Source: Acidimicrobiia bacterium (GTDB lineage Bacteria > Actinomycetota > Acidimicrobiia > Spongiisociales > UBA11373). From it: DNA of 64,000 nucleotides. Location: assembly GCA_030584185.1 (NCBI GenBank), contig CP129495.1, positions 1,533,469 through 1,597,468 of the forward strand. Direction: 5' to 3'. The position numbers and the translations under genes were made by a program. Below the pieces are notes generated by a model that had not been told where the DNA came from, searched no databases, and worked only from the letters and a program-made list of their open reading frames with translations. Numbering within the stretch: the stretch's first letter is position 1; every line of letters begins with the position of its first letter. Below, piece by piece: positions 56,161 to 64,000 of the stretch.

Positions 56161-58851
56161 TCACCCCACCTCGTAGACCTTCATCACTTCGTCGCCGTAG
56201 TGGTTGATCACCTTGACGGCGATCTTGCCGGTCGACGGCTTGGGGAAGGGGCGGCTCTCGGTGCGGTAGAGGGTGGACCAGGCTTCCTCGTCGATCTCGG
56301 CCTTGAGCGCCTTCTTCAGGCGGTCGTAGGGTTCGTCGGCACCGGTGAAGTAGGCGTGGCGGACGAAGAACGACTCGCCGTTGTAGTCGGTGTCGATGAA
56401 CCACACCGCGATGTCGTCCACCGTGTCGGAGCGAATCTCGCCGGTGGTGGGGTCGTAGACGTCGATGCCCCTGACCTCGGCGACCACCTGGCCGTCCTTG
56501 CCCACCTCGATGCGGATGTCGGGTTCGCCGAACACCATGAACAGGTTGCCGGCGCCGGTCTTCTTGAGCAGGTCGTCGCCCATGGCCAGGTCGGGGTTCA
56601 TGCGGGTGGGGAGGATGGTGAGGTCGCCGAACTGGCCGACCATCTGGTCCACCGAGGCGTCGAAGGCGAAGCCGCACACGACGAGCACATCGAACCCGAC
56701 GCCCTTGACCGCCTCCTTGGCGGCCTCCTTCACCTGCAGCGGTCCCACCGTGCCGTGTTCGGGGCCCACCGAGATCGCCACCCGGCGGGTCTCGCCGGTG
56801 GCGTCGGTGTAGGTGGCGGCGCCCTGGATCCACTCGCCGGCGTGAGGCTCGAGGGTGTCGAACGTCATCCGCTCCTGCTTCACCCGGTTCTGGACACCGG
56901 CCTTGCGCAGGTTGGCGAGGATCATTGGCACATAACCCTCGCGGCGGGGGTCCTGTTCGGCGGACACTTCGGCGGCGGTGCGTTCCACCGCCTCGGGGTC
57001 GAGCACCCGGTGGGGCGACAACGACTCGACGGTGAACCGCCCGGTCACCCTCACCCGCTTGTTGTCCTCGTAGGGTTGGTCGACGAGGAGTTCCTGGTCG
57101 GCGTGGCGGGCGATGGCGGCGTCGATCTCCTCGCGGGTCATGCCCTCCGTGATGTCCGGGTTGTTGGCGATCGTGGTGGACGTGATGTGGAGGGCCCGCT
57201 TGTAGACGAATCCCTGCTTGATGTCGTCGCCGGTGGGCGAGTCGGCCGGAGGGACATGGGTGATCTCCGCCTCCTGCAGTCGACCCTCCCTCGAGTCGGT
57301 AAGCAGGTACCAGGGGTAGCGGGCGGACATCAGCCGGGTGCGGGCCAGGGCGATCGCCACCCGGGAGGTATCGATGGTGATCCAGCGCCGTCCCCACTGT
57401 TCGGCTGCGTAGGCGGTGGTGCCCGAACCGCAGGTGGGGTCGAGGACGAGGTCGCCGGGGTCGGTGGTCATGAGGATGCACCGTTCGACCACCGTCGTGT
57501 TGGTTTGCACCGCGTAGATCGGGTCGGCAGCACCGCCGAGGTTGTCCCACCAGTTGTCAAGGGCGACAAAGGGGAAATCGTCGTAATACCTTCTGTATCG
57601 CCAGGTTGTCTCGGCTGCCAGCAGCCGTCCGGCGAGTCCGAGTCTTGCCATCCCAGGCAACGCGCCGTCATCCGTGATGGCGGAGTGCTTCCACGAGTTC
57701 CCCTGCTTTGGCGAGTAGGTCATACCCTCCCAACTGAAAGGGACAGCCTGCGTTCGATAGACGCCTCCCCCAGTGAGGTTCTCCGAAGTCAGTAGGCGTG
57801 CTCCTGGTGCCACCCTCGCCAGGCGACTCGGGTCCAGCCGCAGGTCGGCAAGTTCCCCGGTCTCCGCGGCTGGCACAGCCGAGATGGTCGTGATTGTGCC
57901 GTCGGGCATCTCGACGAGCCTGAATGTCCTCAAGACGTCGCCTGAATAGCCGCGAGGTGCGAATAGGGGCCGGAACTTTGGACCGGGCCTCGCGCTCCTC
58001 GGCTCCTTGGTGTACCAAAGCAGGTAATCGTTAACAGGATCGATGTAGCCAGACCTCTGTGACCCCTTCTTCTTGAATGGAATCGTGACCACGAAGCTTT
58101 CGGTGCCAAACACCTCGTCCATCAGGCTGCGAACCACATGCAGATTCGCGTCTCCGATCTGCACGAACACGCTGCCCGACTCCGTGAGCAACTCCCGCGC
58201 TGCAACCAGGCGGTCGCGCAGGTAGGCGAGGTAGGAGTGGATGCCTTTCTCCCAGGTGTCGCGGAAAGCCTTGACCTGCTCTGGTTGTCGAACCAAGTCT
58301 TTCGCCTCACCGTCGCGCACGTCGCGATCCCGTGTACTCACCTGCCAATTCGATCTGAACTCGATGCCGTAGGGTGGGTCGAGGTAGATCATCTGCACCT
58401 TGCCCCGCAGGTGCTCCTTCTCGGCGAGGCTGGCCATCACCAGCAGCGAGTCGCCCAGGATCATGCGGTTCGACCAGTTGGCGCCGTGGTGGTAGAAGTC
58501 GAGGACATGCTCGGGTTCGACCCCGTCGAACTGGGCGAACAGGCTCATCTCGGGTTCGCGCTGTGACGAGTCGCGGCGGAGGTCGTCGATGATCACCCGG
58601 GGTTCGATCTTCTCCTGGATGTAGATCGGGACGACCGGGACGGCGAGGTCGGCGGCGTCCTGTTCGTCCTTGCCCTGCCACACCAGTTGCGGGTCGAGGG
58701 AGGGGTCGCGGGGGTAGAGCATGGTGGAGGGGTGCTTCTCGTGGTCGGCGGCAAAGTCGGCGAGTTCGGCGGTCGGGATGTTGGGACGGGTGTCGCCGTG
58801 GCGGAGGGTGTCGACCTGCTTGGTGGTCTTCTTACGGGGCGTGCCGGCCAT
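56161..58851 (-). CDS. Beta-class DNA methyltransferase of a type III-like R-M system (896 aa)
   Basis: N6-adenine/N4-cytosine methyltransferase with motif IV DPPYGIEF (158-165) before motif I DPTCGSGTTAYAAE (471-484), the beta-class order found in type III Mod subunits. The region between them (about 190-440) holds the target recognition domain. After motif I a further 400 residues follow, longer than a typical type III Mod, with no recognised catalytic motif. It begins two bases after the Res stop codon, so the two are one operon. The recognition-domain stretch of the gene (about 57530-58350) is clearly poorer in GC than its ends, as seen when recognition domains are exchanged. Confidence 0.9.
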   Translation of the reverse strand: MAGTPRKKTTKQVDTLRHGDTRPNIPTAELADFAADHEKHPSTMLYPRDPSLDPQLVWQGKDEQDAADLAVPVVPIYIQEKIEPRVIIDDLRRDSSQREPEMSLFAQFDGVEPEHVLDFYHHGANWSNRMILGDSLLVMASLAEKEHLRGKVQMIYLDPPYGIEFRSNWQVSTRDRDVRDGEAKDLVRQPEQVKAFRDTWEKGIHSYLAYLRDRLVAARELLTESGSVFVQIGDANLHVVRSLMDEVFGTESFVVTIPFKKKGSQRSGYIDPVNDYLLWYTKEPRSARPGPKFRPLFAPRGYSGDVLRTFRLVEMPDGTITTISAVPAAETGELADLRLDPSRLARVAPGARLLTSENLTGGGVYRTQAVPFSWEGMTYSPKQGNSWKHSAITDDGALPGMARLGLAGRLLAAETTWRYRRYYDDFPFVALDNWWDNLGGAADPIYAVQTNTTVVERCILMTTDPGDLVLDPTCGSGTTAYAAEQWGRRWITIDTSRVAIALARTRLMSARYPWYLLTDSREGRLQEAEITHVPPADSPTGDDIKQGFVYKRALHITSTTIANNPDITEGMTREEIDAAIARHADQELLVDQPYEDNKRVRVTGRFTVESLSPHRVLDPEAVERTAAEVSAEQDPRREGYVPMILANLRKAGVQNRVKQERMTFDTLEPHAGEWIQGAATYTDATGETRRVAISVGPEHGTVGPLQVKEAAKEAVKGVGFDVLVVCGFAFDASVDQMVGQFGDLTILPTRMNPDLAMGDDLLKKTGAGNLFMVFGEPDIRIEVGKDGQVVAEVRGIDVYDPTTGEIRSDTVDDIAVWFIDTDYNGESFFVRHAYFTGADEPYDRLKKALKAEIDEEAWSTLYRTESRPFPKPSTGKIAVKVINHYGDEVMKVYEVG

Positions 58852-58853
58852 GG

Positions 58854-61814
58854 TCAAGCCCCCCGTGCCCCGGCAAGCACGCCGCGAATGGGGCCTTCGG
58901 CGTCCCAGGGGTCGGTGATCTCGACGAAGGCCCAGCGGCCGAAGCCGCCGTGGCGGTTGACCGCCGGCACCCACAGGCTGCGGGTCGTGTCCACCTTGGC
59001 CTCCTTGTCGCGCTTGCGTTCCCCCGACACCTCGACGATCAGGTTGAGTCCGTCGTCGAGCACTGCGATGAAGTCGGGGTAGTAGGAGCGGTGCTGCCCG
59101 TCGATGGTGTAGGGGATGGCGAAGCCGAGAGCCTGGTTCTTCACGTAGCGGTCCACCTCGGGCATCGTCTCGAGCACCTGGGCCATCTTCTGCTCCCACG
59201 ACTCGGTGTCGGCCACCACATGCGAGATGTGGCACCTGTCGGCGGCAGTGGCGTACACCGGTTTGGTGGTGTCGAAGTCCACGAACGCGGTGGTGCCGAC
59301 GGCGTCGTTGGGCAGCACCACGGCCTCGATGCGGAGGTCGCCGTCCTCGGACCCGGCGACGGCCCGGTAGATCTTGTCGAGGGCGTCGGACTCGTAGCGG
59401 CCGATGCGCAGCAGTTGCGGGAAGGCGCCGTCGGCCAGGTGGACGCACTCGGCTATCCACTGTCGCACGATGCGCAGCAGCTGCGGGAACAGCCAGGGCT
59501 TGTCGGCCTCGTCCTCGGTGCGGAAGCAGCGCATCGCCAGCCGCCGGGCGAGGGCGAACTCCACCTGCTGCATCCGCCACTGCTTGATGTCGTCGAGGGT
59601 GTGGGTGGCGGTCTCGCCGACGATCCCGGCCACCTCCACCTTCGTCGGCAAGTCGCGGGCGGTGAGGGTGAGATGGTGTTCGGGGGCGAAGTCGGCGTCG
59701 AGACGCTCCCCGTCGAGGCGGTAGCGGTAGCCGATGACCCGGGGGAAGGCGATCTCGCGGTCGGCGCGGTCGGGCAGGGCCCGCACCCGGGTGGGCATCG
59801 GTCCCGGCTTGGGGTCGGTGGTCTGCCCGGCGGCGGGGATGAACGAGAACGGCACCCCGTACACCTCGGCGTATTCGGCGTCGAAGCGGCCCTCGTCGTT
59901 GAGGGTGTAGGCGCGGCGGCGCAGGCCGCGGCCGATCACCTGCTCGCACAGCAACTGGGTGGAGAACGCCCGCACCCCGAGGATGTGGGTGACAGTGTTG
60001 GCGTCCCAGCCCTCGGTGAGCATCGACACCGACACCACGCACTTCACCTGCTCGCCGAGGCGGCCCGGCTTGCCCACCGTGTTCATCACCTCACGCAGCA
60101 GATCCTCGTCGGTCATCTCGTCGGGGTCGCGGCCGGGGAAGCGCAGACGGATCTCCCGCTTGAACTCCTCGATCTCCGCAGCGGCCGCAGCCTTGAACTC
60201 GGCCGACATCGCGTCGCCCGACTCCAACTGCTTGGAGTCGATGAGGATGGTGTTGGGCCGGTCGATCCAGGCACCCCGCTCGGCGTTGGAGAAGATCGGC
60301 AACTCGCCGGCCTGCACCACCGTGCCGCCGTCGGGGCCGGGCACCGCGCGGCCGGCGATCCAGTCGTAGACCATCTTCGACACCGAGGTGTTGTTGCACA
60401 CCACGATGAACACCGGCGGGGTCGACCCGTCGTGGGTGCGGGCCGCGGAGTCCTCCCAGCGGCGGTAGGCCTTCTCATAGTCCGAGTACAGGCTGTGGAG
60501 GGCGCCTTCGAGTTCGGCGGGCAGCACATCGGCCTCGGCGTCGGAGGCCTTGCGGCCCTTCCTGGGCAACTGGTCGCGGATGCGGACCCACAGATCGCGG
60601 TAGGCAACCCCGTCACCGGCCATCTGGTCGTCGGACACCGGCACCCGGGGCACCTTGACCACCCCGGCCTCGATGGCATCGATCAGCGAGAAGTCCGACA
60701 CCACCCACGGGAACAGCGTCCCCTCCGAGTACCCCGAGCCGCGCAGGAAGAACGGGGTGGCCGACAGGTCGTACACCGTCTTGATGCCCAGTTTTGCCTG
60801 CACCCCCTCCAGGCCCGACAACCACACCCGGGCCTCCTTCTCGCGGGTCTCGGCCTCCTTGCGGTCGTCACCCACCAGTTTCGGCTCGTCGGGCACCGGG
60901 TCGGGCTTGCTGCGATAGCAGTGGTGGGCCTCGTCGTTGATCACAACGATCTGCTTCGACGAGGTGCCGAGTTCCCGGGTGACCCGGCGCACCATCTCGT
61001 CGGGTGACTCCACGAATGCGCCTTCGGGGAGCAGCGCCTTGTGCACCTTCGACAACTGCTGCTTGGCCCGCTGCTGGAAGGCGTGGAAGTTGGTGATCAC
61101 GATCCGGGCCCGGCCCAGGTGCTCCCGCAACTCGGGCGGTACCAGGTCCATGACCCGGTAGTAGTTGTTCGGGTCGGACGGCAACACCACCCGCAGCCGA
61201 TCGCGGATGGTGATACCCGGAGTGACGATCAGAAAGCGATCGGTGAACCGGGCATCCTGCGGCGAGGCCGCCTTGTTCAGCGTATGCCAGGCGATGAGCA
61301 TCCCCATCACCACCGTCTTGCCCGACCCGGTGGCCATCTTGTGGGCCACCCGGTGGACGCCGGGGTTGGCGTTGGCGGACTCCTCGGCCAGCAGGTTGGG
61401 GATCCAGGCGTCACCGACCTTGGTGGCGACCTCGGTGATGTAGATCGCGGTCTCCAGCGCCTCGATCTGGGCGAAGAAGAGGCGGCGCTCCCGTTCGGGG
61501 TCGCTCCAGTACTCGAGGAGGCGGCGCGTGGTCGGGGTGACATGAAGCCAGCCGCCGCGGTGCCATAGATCGACCCGCTCCCGGATCCGGTTGATGGTCG
61601 GGTTGGGTTCCACGCGGTCGGCGGTCCACTCGGTGTCGAATGCTCGCTGCCCACCCTTCCGCTTCGCCGCCGGGATCGGTACGAAGTACGAGGAGGGTCG
61701 GCGGAACTCGGCGATCTCGTCGGTGATCCCGTCGTCGTCGAACTTGTGATGGCGGCTGGGCGCGTCGAACGGCGAGTTCAGAATCGGATTGTCGATACGA
61801 ACATCCCGCGCCAC
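58854..61814 (-). CDS. Type III-like restriction helicase-nuclease, BPTD_3080-type (986 aa)
   Basis: SF2 helicase: Walker A ATGSGKT (161-167), DEAH box INDEAHHCY (293-300), LSATPFF, and motif VI VIGRGLRRR near 630. The C-terminus has a PD-(D/E)xK-like site, YYPDFIAVLDDGLNLIVEVS (911-930), with the usual ExK replaced by E-V-S followed by GERKRDK. The start RIDNPILNSPFDAPSRH matches the family N-terminus, which favours GTG 61814; earlier in-frame starts overlap the XRE-ImmA gene. Res lies ahead of Mod, the reverse of the classic mod-res order. It cuts or translocates DNA lacking the cognate methylation. Confidence 0.85.
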   Translation of the reverse strand: MARDVRIDNPILNSPFDAPSRHHKFDDDGITDEIAEFRRPSSYFVPIPAAKRKGGQRAFDTEWTADRVEPNPTINRIRERVDLWHRGGWLHVTPTTRRLLEYWSDPERERRLFFAQIEALETAIYITEVATKVGDAWIPNLLAEESANANPGVHRVAHKMATGSGKTVVMGMLIAWHTLNKAASPQDARFTDRFLIVTPGITIRDRLRVVLPSDPNNYYRVMDLVPPELREHLGRARIVITNFHAFQQRAKQQLSKVHKALLPEGAFVESPDEMVRRVTRELGTSSKQIVVINDEAHHCYRSKPDPVPDEPKLVGDDRKEAETREKEARVWLSGLEGVQAKLGIKTVYDLSATPFFLRGSGYSEGTLFPWVVSDFSLIDAIEAGVVKVPRVPVSDDQMAGDGVAYRDLWVRIRDQLPRKGRKASDAEADVLPAELEGALHSLYSDYEKAYRRWEDSAARTHDGSTPPVFIVVCNNTSVSKMVYDWIAGRAVPGPDGGTVVQAGELPIFSNAERGAWIDRPNTILIDSKQLESGDAMSAEFKAAAAAEIEEFKREIRLRFPGRDPDEMTDEDLLREVMNTVGKPGRLGEQVKCVVSVSMLTEGWDANTVTHILGVRAFSTQLLCEQVIGRGLRRRAYTLNDEGRFDAEYAEVYGVPFSFIPAAGQTTDPKPGPMPTRVRALPDRADREIAFPRVIGYRYRLDGERLDADFAPEHHLTLTARDLPTKVEVAGIVGETATHTLDDIKQWRMQQVEFALARRLAMRCFRTEDEADKPWLFPQLLRIVRQWIAECVHLADGAFPQLLRIGRYESDALDKIYRAVAGSEDGDLRIEAVVLPNDAVGTTAFVDFDTTKPVYATAADRCHISHVVADTESWEQKMAQVLETMPEVDRYVKNQALGFAIPYTIDGQHRSYYPDFIAVLDDGLNLIVEVSGERKRDKEAKVDTTRSLWVPAVNRHGGFGRWAFVEITDPWDAEGPIRGVLAGARGA

Positions 61815-61890
61815 GGAGCGGAGGGTAGTTACTGGGAGAAGAGGGGGGCGGAGTAACTGTCCATGCCCGGGCGTCGCCTGACGCGCTGTC

Positions 61891-62994
61891 TCACGCACTC
61901 TCCCAGGGTCCATCTGGACGGGCCGAGGGGAGAGCGGGTTCCAATGCTGCAATGTCCGCGATTACGCGGACTGGTACTTGGCTGGCGTCAGCTAGCTGTT
62001 CAAGCGTGCGGCCGGAAGAGATGTAGAGGTCGACCGCATTGCGGATAAGCGTGGGGCGCTCAGCGGTGCCAACGGGCCCGGGCTCAGTGCGGCGGCCGAA
62101 CTGGGAGCTGAACGCCGCCATGGAACGACGGAATCCAGAGTCTGAAACCCGGCCCAAAGTGCGGCACCGGTATAGCAGCGCTTGGATCGAGACACCCCAT
62201 CGGCCCTTGAGTTCGATGAACCGCGGTAGGTCATACCGGCTGGGCAGCTCATCGCGGATATCGCCCTCGGGCATGAGGAACGCGGCAGCGAACGAGTTGG
62301 CCTGTCGCTCCGCATCTGGATTGGCCGGCTCAGCATCCTGGTGCATGACCAGGTGCCCCAACTCATGCGCTGCATCGAACCTTGACCGTTCCTTGTTGTT
62401 CTTGTCAGCCGCTAGTACGACCATCGGACGGCTGCCAATGTCACACGAGAACGCGTTTACGCGTTCGGTATCGAGGGTTAGGCGCGTGACCAGGGTCCCT
62501 TTCGCCTCAAGATGTCGGACGACATTCGAGACGGGACCGGGTGCGATGCTCCACTCCTGTCGGGTGACAGCTGCTATCTCCTCAATCACCTCGAGACCGG
62601 CACCCGCACCAACGTCGAACTGCGGAATACCGACATCGGGGAACTCGACAGACTTCGCGAGTTCCTGTACTAGATCCCAAAGCAGGACTGCATGTGCCAG
62701 CGCCATTCTCCGTTCGCGCTGCGTCGTGGATCGGAGGCTCCGGAAATGGGCAGCGCTCCCGACCTCTGGGACGGCGTGCCGGTGAGCGAAGAAAGTTGGC
62801 GGAAAGCCCAGCGCGAGCGCTAGTCGCTGCACTGTGATGGGACTCGGTCGAGCAAGCCCGGCCTCGAATTGCGACACGGCCGAAGGCGTTACCTGGATCA
62901 TGGCCGCGAGGTCCTTCTTCAGGATCCCCGCCGCCGTTCTCGCGAGCTCAAGACGCCGCGGATCGAAAGCCGCAGCAATCGCACGGGCCTTCAT
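61891..62994 (-). CDS. XRE-HTH / ImmA-IrrE metallopeptidase regulator (367 aa)
   Basis: N-terminal XRE helix-turn-helix (about 12-66: GILKKDLAAMIQVTPSAVSQ) joined to a COG2856/ImmA-IrrE zinc peptidase with His210-Glu211-x-x-His214 (DAAHELGHLVMH) and a downstream acidic ligand in NPDAERQANSFAAAFLMPEGD. Such proteins cleave repressors or antitoxins and often gate mobile-element or defence genes. It starts 8 nt after the 222-aa gene and ends 76 nt before the restriction gene, all on one strand. Confidence 0.88.
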   Translation of the reverse strand: MKARAIAAAFDPRRLELARTAAGILKKDLAAMIQVTPSAVSQFEAGLARPSPITVQRLALALGFPPTFFAHRHAVPEVGSAAHFRSLRSTTQRERRMALAHAVLLWDLVQELAKSVEFPDVGIPQFDVGAGAGLEVIEEIAAVTRQEWSIAPGPVSNVVRHLEAKGTLVTRLTLDTERVNAFSCDIGSRPMVVLAADKNNKERSRFDAAHELGHLVMHQDAEPANPDAERQANSFAAAFLMPEGDIRDELPSRYDLPRFIELKGRWGVSIQALLYRCRTLGRVSDSGFRRSMAAFSSQFGRRTEPGPVGTAERPTLIRNAVDLYISSGRTLEQLADASQVPVRVIADIAALEPALPSARPDGPWESA

Positions 62995-63002
62995 GACCTC
63001 TC

Positions 63003-63671
63003 CTAATGCTTCAGGCGAAGTTCGACTTGCGGTTCCTGCAGTTCGTCGTGGGAGGGTAGCTGCGGTGGGGTCCGATCATCCCAGATGCGGCTCGTGCCGC
63101 CCCGCTCATCGTCGAGCGCCCACACTCGTTCCACCCATCCCCAGGTTTCGTTGCCGAGGTACATGGTGGGCGCGCCAAGGTGGATGTGCTGGCACCCACC
63201 GAGCAGGGGATCGCCGTAGTGGACGAGATGAAGCTCTCTGAGGTCGGCAGGGTTCGATGCCTTCCGCTGGAGCCCCGCCAGATACGCCTCGTCCCATAGT
63301 GGCTGATTGGATCGCGCCGCGTGGGCACGTCGGGGCGTTCGCGAGAAATCATAGGCGTATGGATCCTTGCCCATCATCGAGTTGCCGGTGTACACCCCGA
63401 TCGTGTGGTGACCGACGATCACCCTGAACGACTCGCCAGGGACGCCGGGAACACGACGCACCGTCGACACCCCCGGGATTCCAGCGACCTCCTGCTCAAT
63501 GTGGTACCAGGCGAGCCGGTACGCACTCGTCCCATAGGTCTGGTTGTCGTAGCCGTCTTCGAGCACATGATCATCGGCCGCCAGGTCGTGTGCCCGTCGC
63601 ACGGCCTGGATCATGGACGGCAGGAGCCCGGGTGGGAGGTGTATTGGGATCGAGATAATGTCCTCGTACAT
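63003..63671 (-). CDS. Unknown 222-aa protein, partner of the XRE-ImmA gene
   Basis: No family recognised. The sequence has several conserved-looking polar motifs (YDNQTYGTSAYRLAWYHIEQ, then 'GESFRVIVGHHTIGVYTGNS', YAYDFSRTPRRAH, QHIHLGAPTMYLGNETWGW, then VERVWALDDERGGTSRIWDD), many Trp, Tyr and His, and no membrane helix or signal peptide. The layout, a gene of this size immediately ahead of an XRE-ImmA gene, resembles toxin-antitoxin or toxin/protease modules. ATG 63671 fits a promoter 7 nt upstream, so a leaderless transcript is likely. Confidence 0.6.
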   Translation of the reverse strand: MYEDIISIPIHLPPGLLPSMIQAVRRAHDLAADDHVLEDGYDNQTYGTSAYRLAWYHIEQEVAGIPGVSTVRRVPGVPGESFRVIVGHHTIGVYTGNSMMGKDPYAYDFSRTPRRAHAARSNQPLWDEAYLAGLQRKASNPADLRELHLVHYGDPLLGGCQHIHLGAPTMYLGNETWGWVERVWALDDERGGTSRIWDDRTPPQLPSHDELQEPQVELRLKH

Positions 63672-63678
63672 GGGCAAA

Positions 63679-63707
63679 AGTGTAGTAGGACCGTGCAATC
63701 AACGCAA
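63679..63707 (-). promoter_or_regulatory. Promoter of the defence-island operon
   Basis: On the minus strand: TTGCGT at 63702-63707, 17-bp spacer, TACACT at 63679-63684, then 7 nt to ATG 63671. It lies in the AT-richer 60 bp between nrdJ and the island and could start transcription of the whole minus-strand block. Confidence 0.55.
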
Positions 63708-63731
63708 GAAACTAAAGCGAGTTGCAACCGA

Positions 63732-64000
63732 CTACGAGCACCCCATCGAGTTGCCGCAGTTCAGGCACCGGTAGCACGACCCGTTGCGCACCGTGATGTG
63801 CCCGCAGGTGTCGCACAGCGGGGCGTCCCCCATCATGTCGCTCAGCGCCGCCTGCACCGAGGCCATCTGGGTGGCGGTGGCGGTCCTCACCGCCACGACT
63901 CCCTCCCTGGCCACGGTGTGCCCGTTGCCGTTGGAGTGACCGTTCCCATTTGCGGTCTCCACCGGCTCCGGGGCCACCGCCGGGTGGCTGATCGGGGCGG
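63732..64000 (-). CDS. nrdJ: Vitamin B12-dependent (class II) ribonucleotide reductase, C-terminal end
   Basis: Runs off the window edge; only the last 89 codons are seen. The end MMGDAPLCDTCGHITVRN followed by GSCYRCLNCGNSMGCS is the zinc-ribbon and redox tail of NrdJ enzymes: two CxxC pairs and the terminal Cys that shuttles reducing power to the active site. A Gly-Asn-His-rich linker (NGNGHSNGNGH) precedes it. Class II RNRs make deoxynucleotides without oxygen. The defence island follows directly on the same strand. Confidence 0.93.
   Translation of the reverse strand, partial: APISHPAVAPEPVETANGNGHSNGNGHTVAREGVVAVRTATATQMASVQAALSDMMGDAPLCDTCGHITVRNGSCYRCLNCGNSMGCS

Noticed and set aside
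59950-60042. A 1293-aa version of the Mod protein starting at 60042
   Set aside because: The extra sequence lies inside the Res gene in another frame; the true ATG is two bases after the Res stop codon.

Overview
The window is 64 kb of GC-rich chromosome from an actinobacterium. The evidence is a SARP-type regulator, an F420-type luciferase-like oxidoreductase, a Bpa/PafE proteasome activator with its GQYL tail, a WS/DGAT acyltransferase, ECF sigma use and many promoters whose -10 box lies 6-8 nt before the start codon (leaderless transcripts). An Acidimicrobiia-like lineage would fit the mix (pyruvate:ferredoxin oxidoreductase, glcDEF, B12-dependent ribonucleotide reductase), but this is inference; no rRNA or other phylogenetic marker is present.

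Layout. 0-1.7 kb: end of a hydantoinase/oxoprolinase operon (hyuA end, hyuB). 1.8-6.5 kb (minus): a secreted AMIN-like protein, a 1264-aa SARP/AAA/TPR regulator and a 31-aa exported micropeptide. 6.6-15.8 kb (plus): glcDEF glycolate oxidase, an EamA transporter, then pyruvate:ferredoxin oxidoreductase with a dihydroorotate-dehydrogenase-like partner. 15.9-24.5 kb (minus): carAB, a GNAT enzyme, and leucine dehydrogenase with a fused branched-chain 2-oxoacid dehydrogenase E1. 24.6-30.5 kb: small conserved genes, a Glu-Asp-Phe tRNA cluster, a frameshifted membrane gene, a lipoprotein, and tRNA-Lys followed by an exact 168-bp tandem repeat carrying its 3' end. 30.5-36.6 kb: LLM oxidoreductase and two ABC export systems. 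36.7-53.2 kb: mostly housekeeping and lipid genes (SRAP, hydrolases, Ca/cation antiporter, WS/DGAT, beta-propeller, NYN-LOTUS, DDAH-like, Bpa, PlsC-like, cyclophilin, acyl-CoA dehydrogenase, YbaK, AI-2E transporter), a divergent RelE-like/antitoxin-like pair, and an ECF sigma factor coupled to a rearranged MGMT-Ada repair protein.

53.3-63.7 kb is accessory DNA with visibly lower and uneven GC. A same-strand block (63.7 to 54.4 kb) reads: unknown 222-aa protein, XRE-ImmA/IrrE protease-regulator, type III-like restriction helicase-nuclease, beta-class DNA methyltransferase, DUF5131 three-Cys protein, TcmP partner. It looks like a composite defence island placed just downstream of nrdJ, whose 3' end closes the window. 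It is the best candidate for an undescribed system: a Res/Mod pair coupled to an ImmA-type switch and to the functionally unassigned TcmP/DUF5131 pair.

The only stretch over 300 bp without a gene is 27512-27936, which holds the tandem repeat and hairpins.
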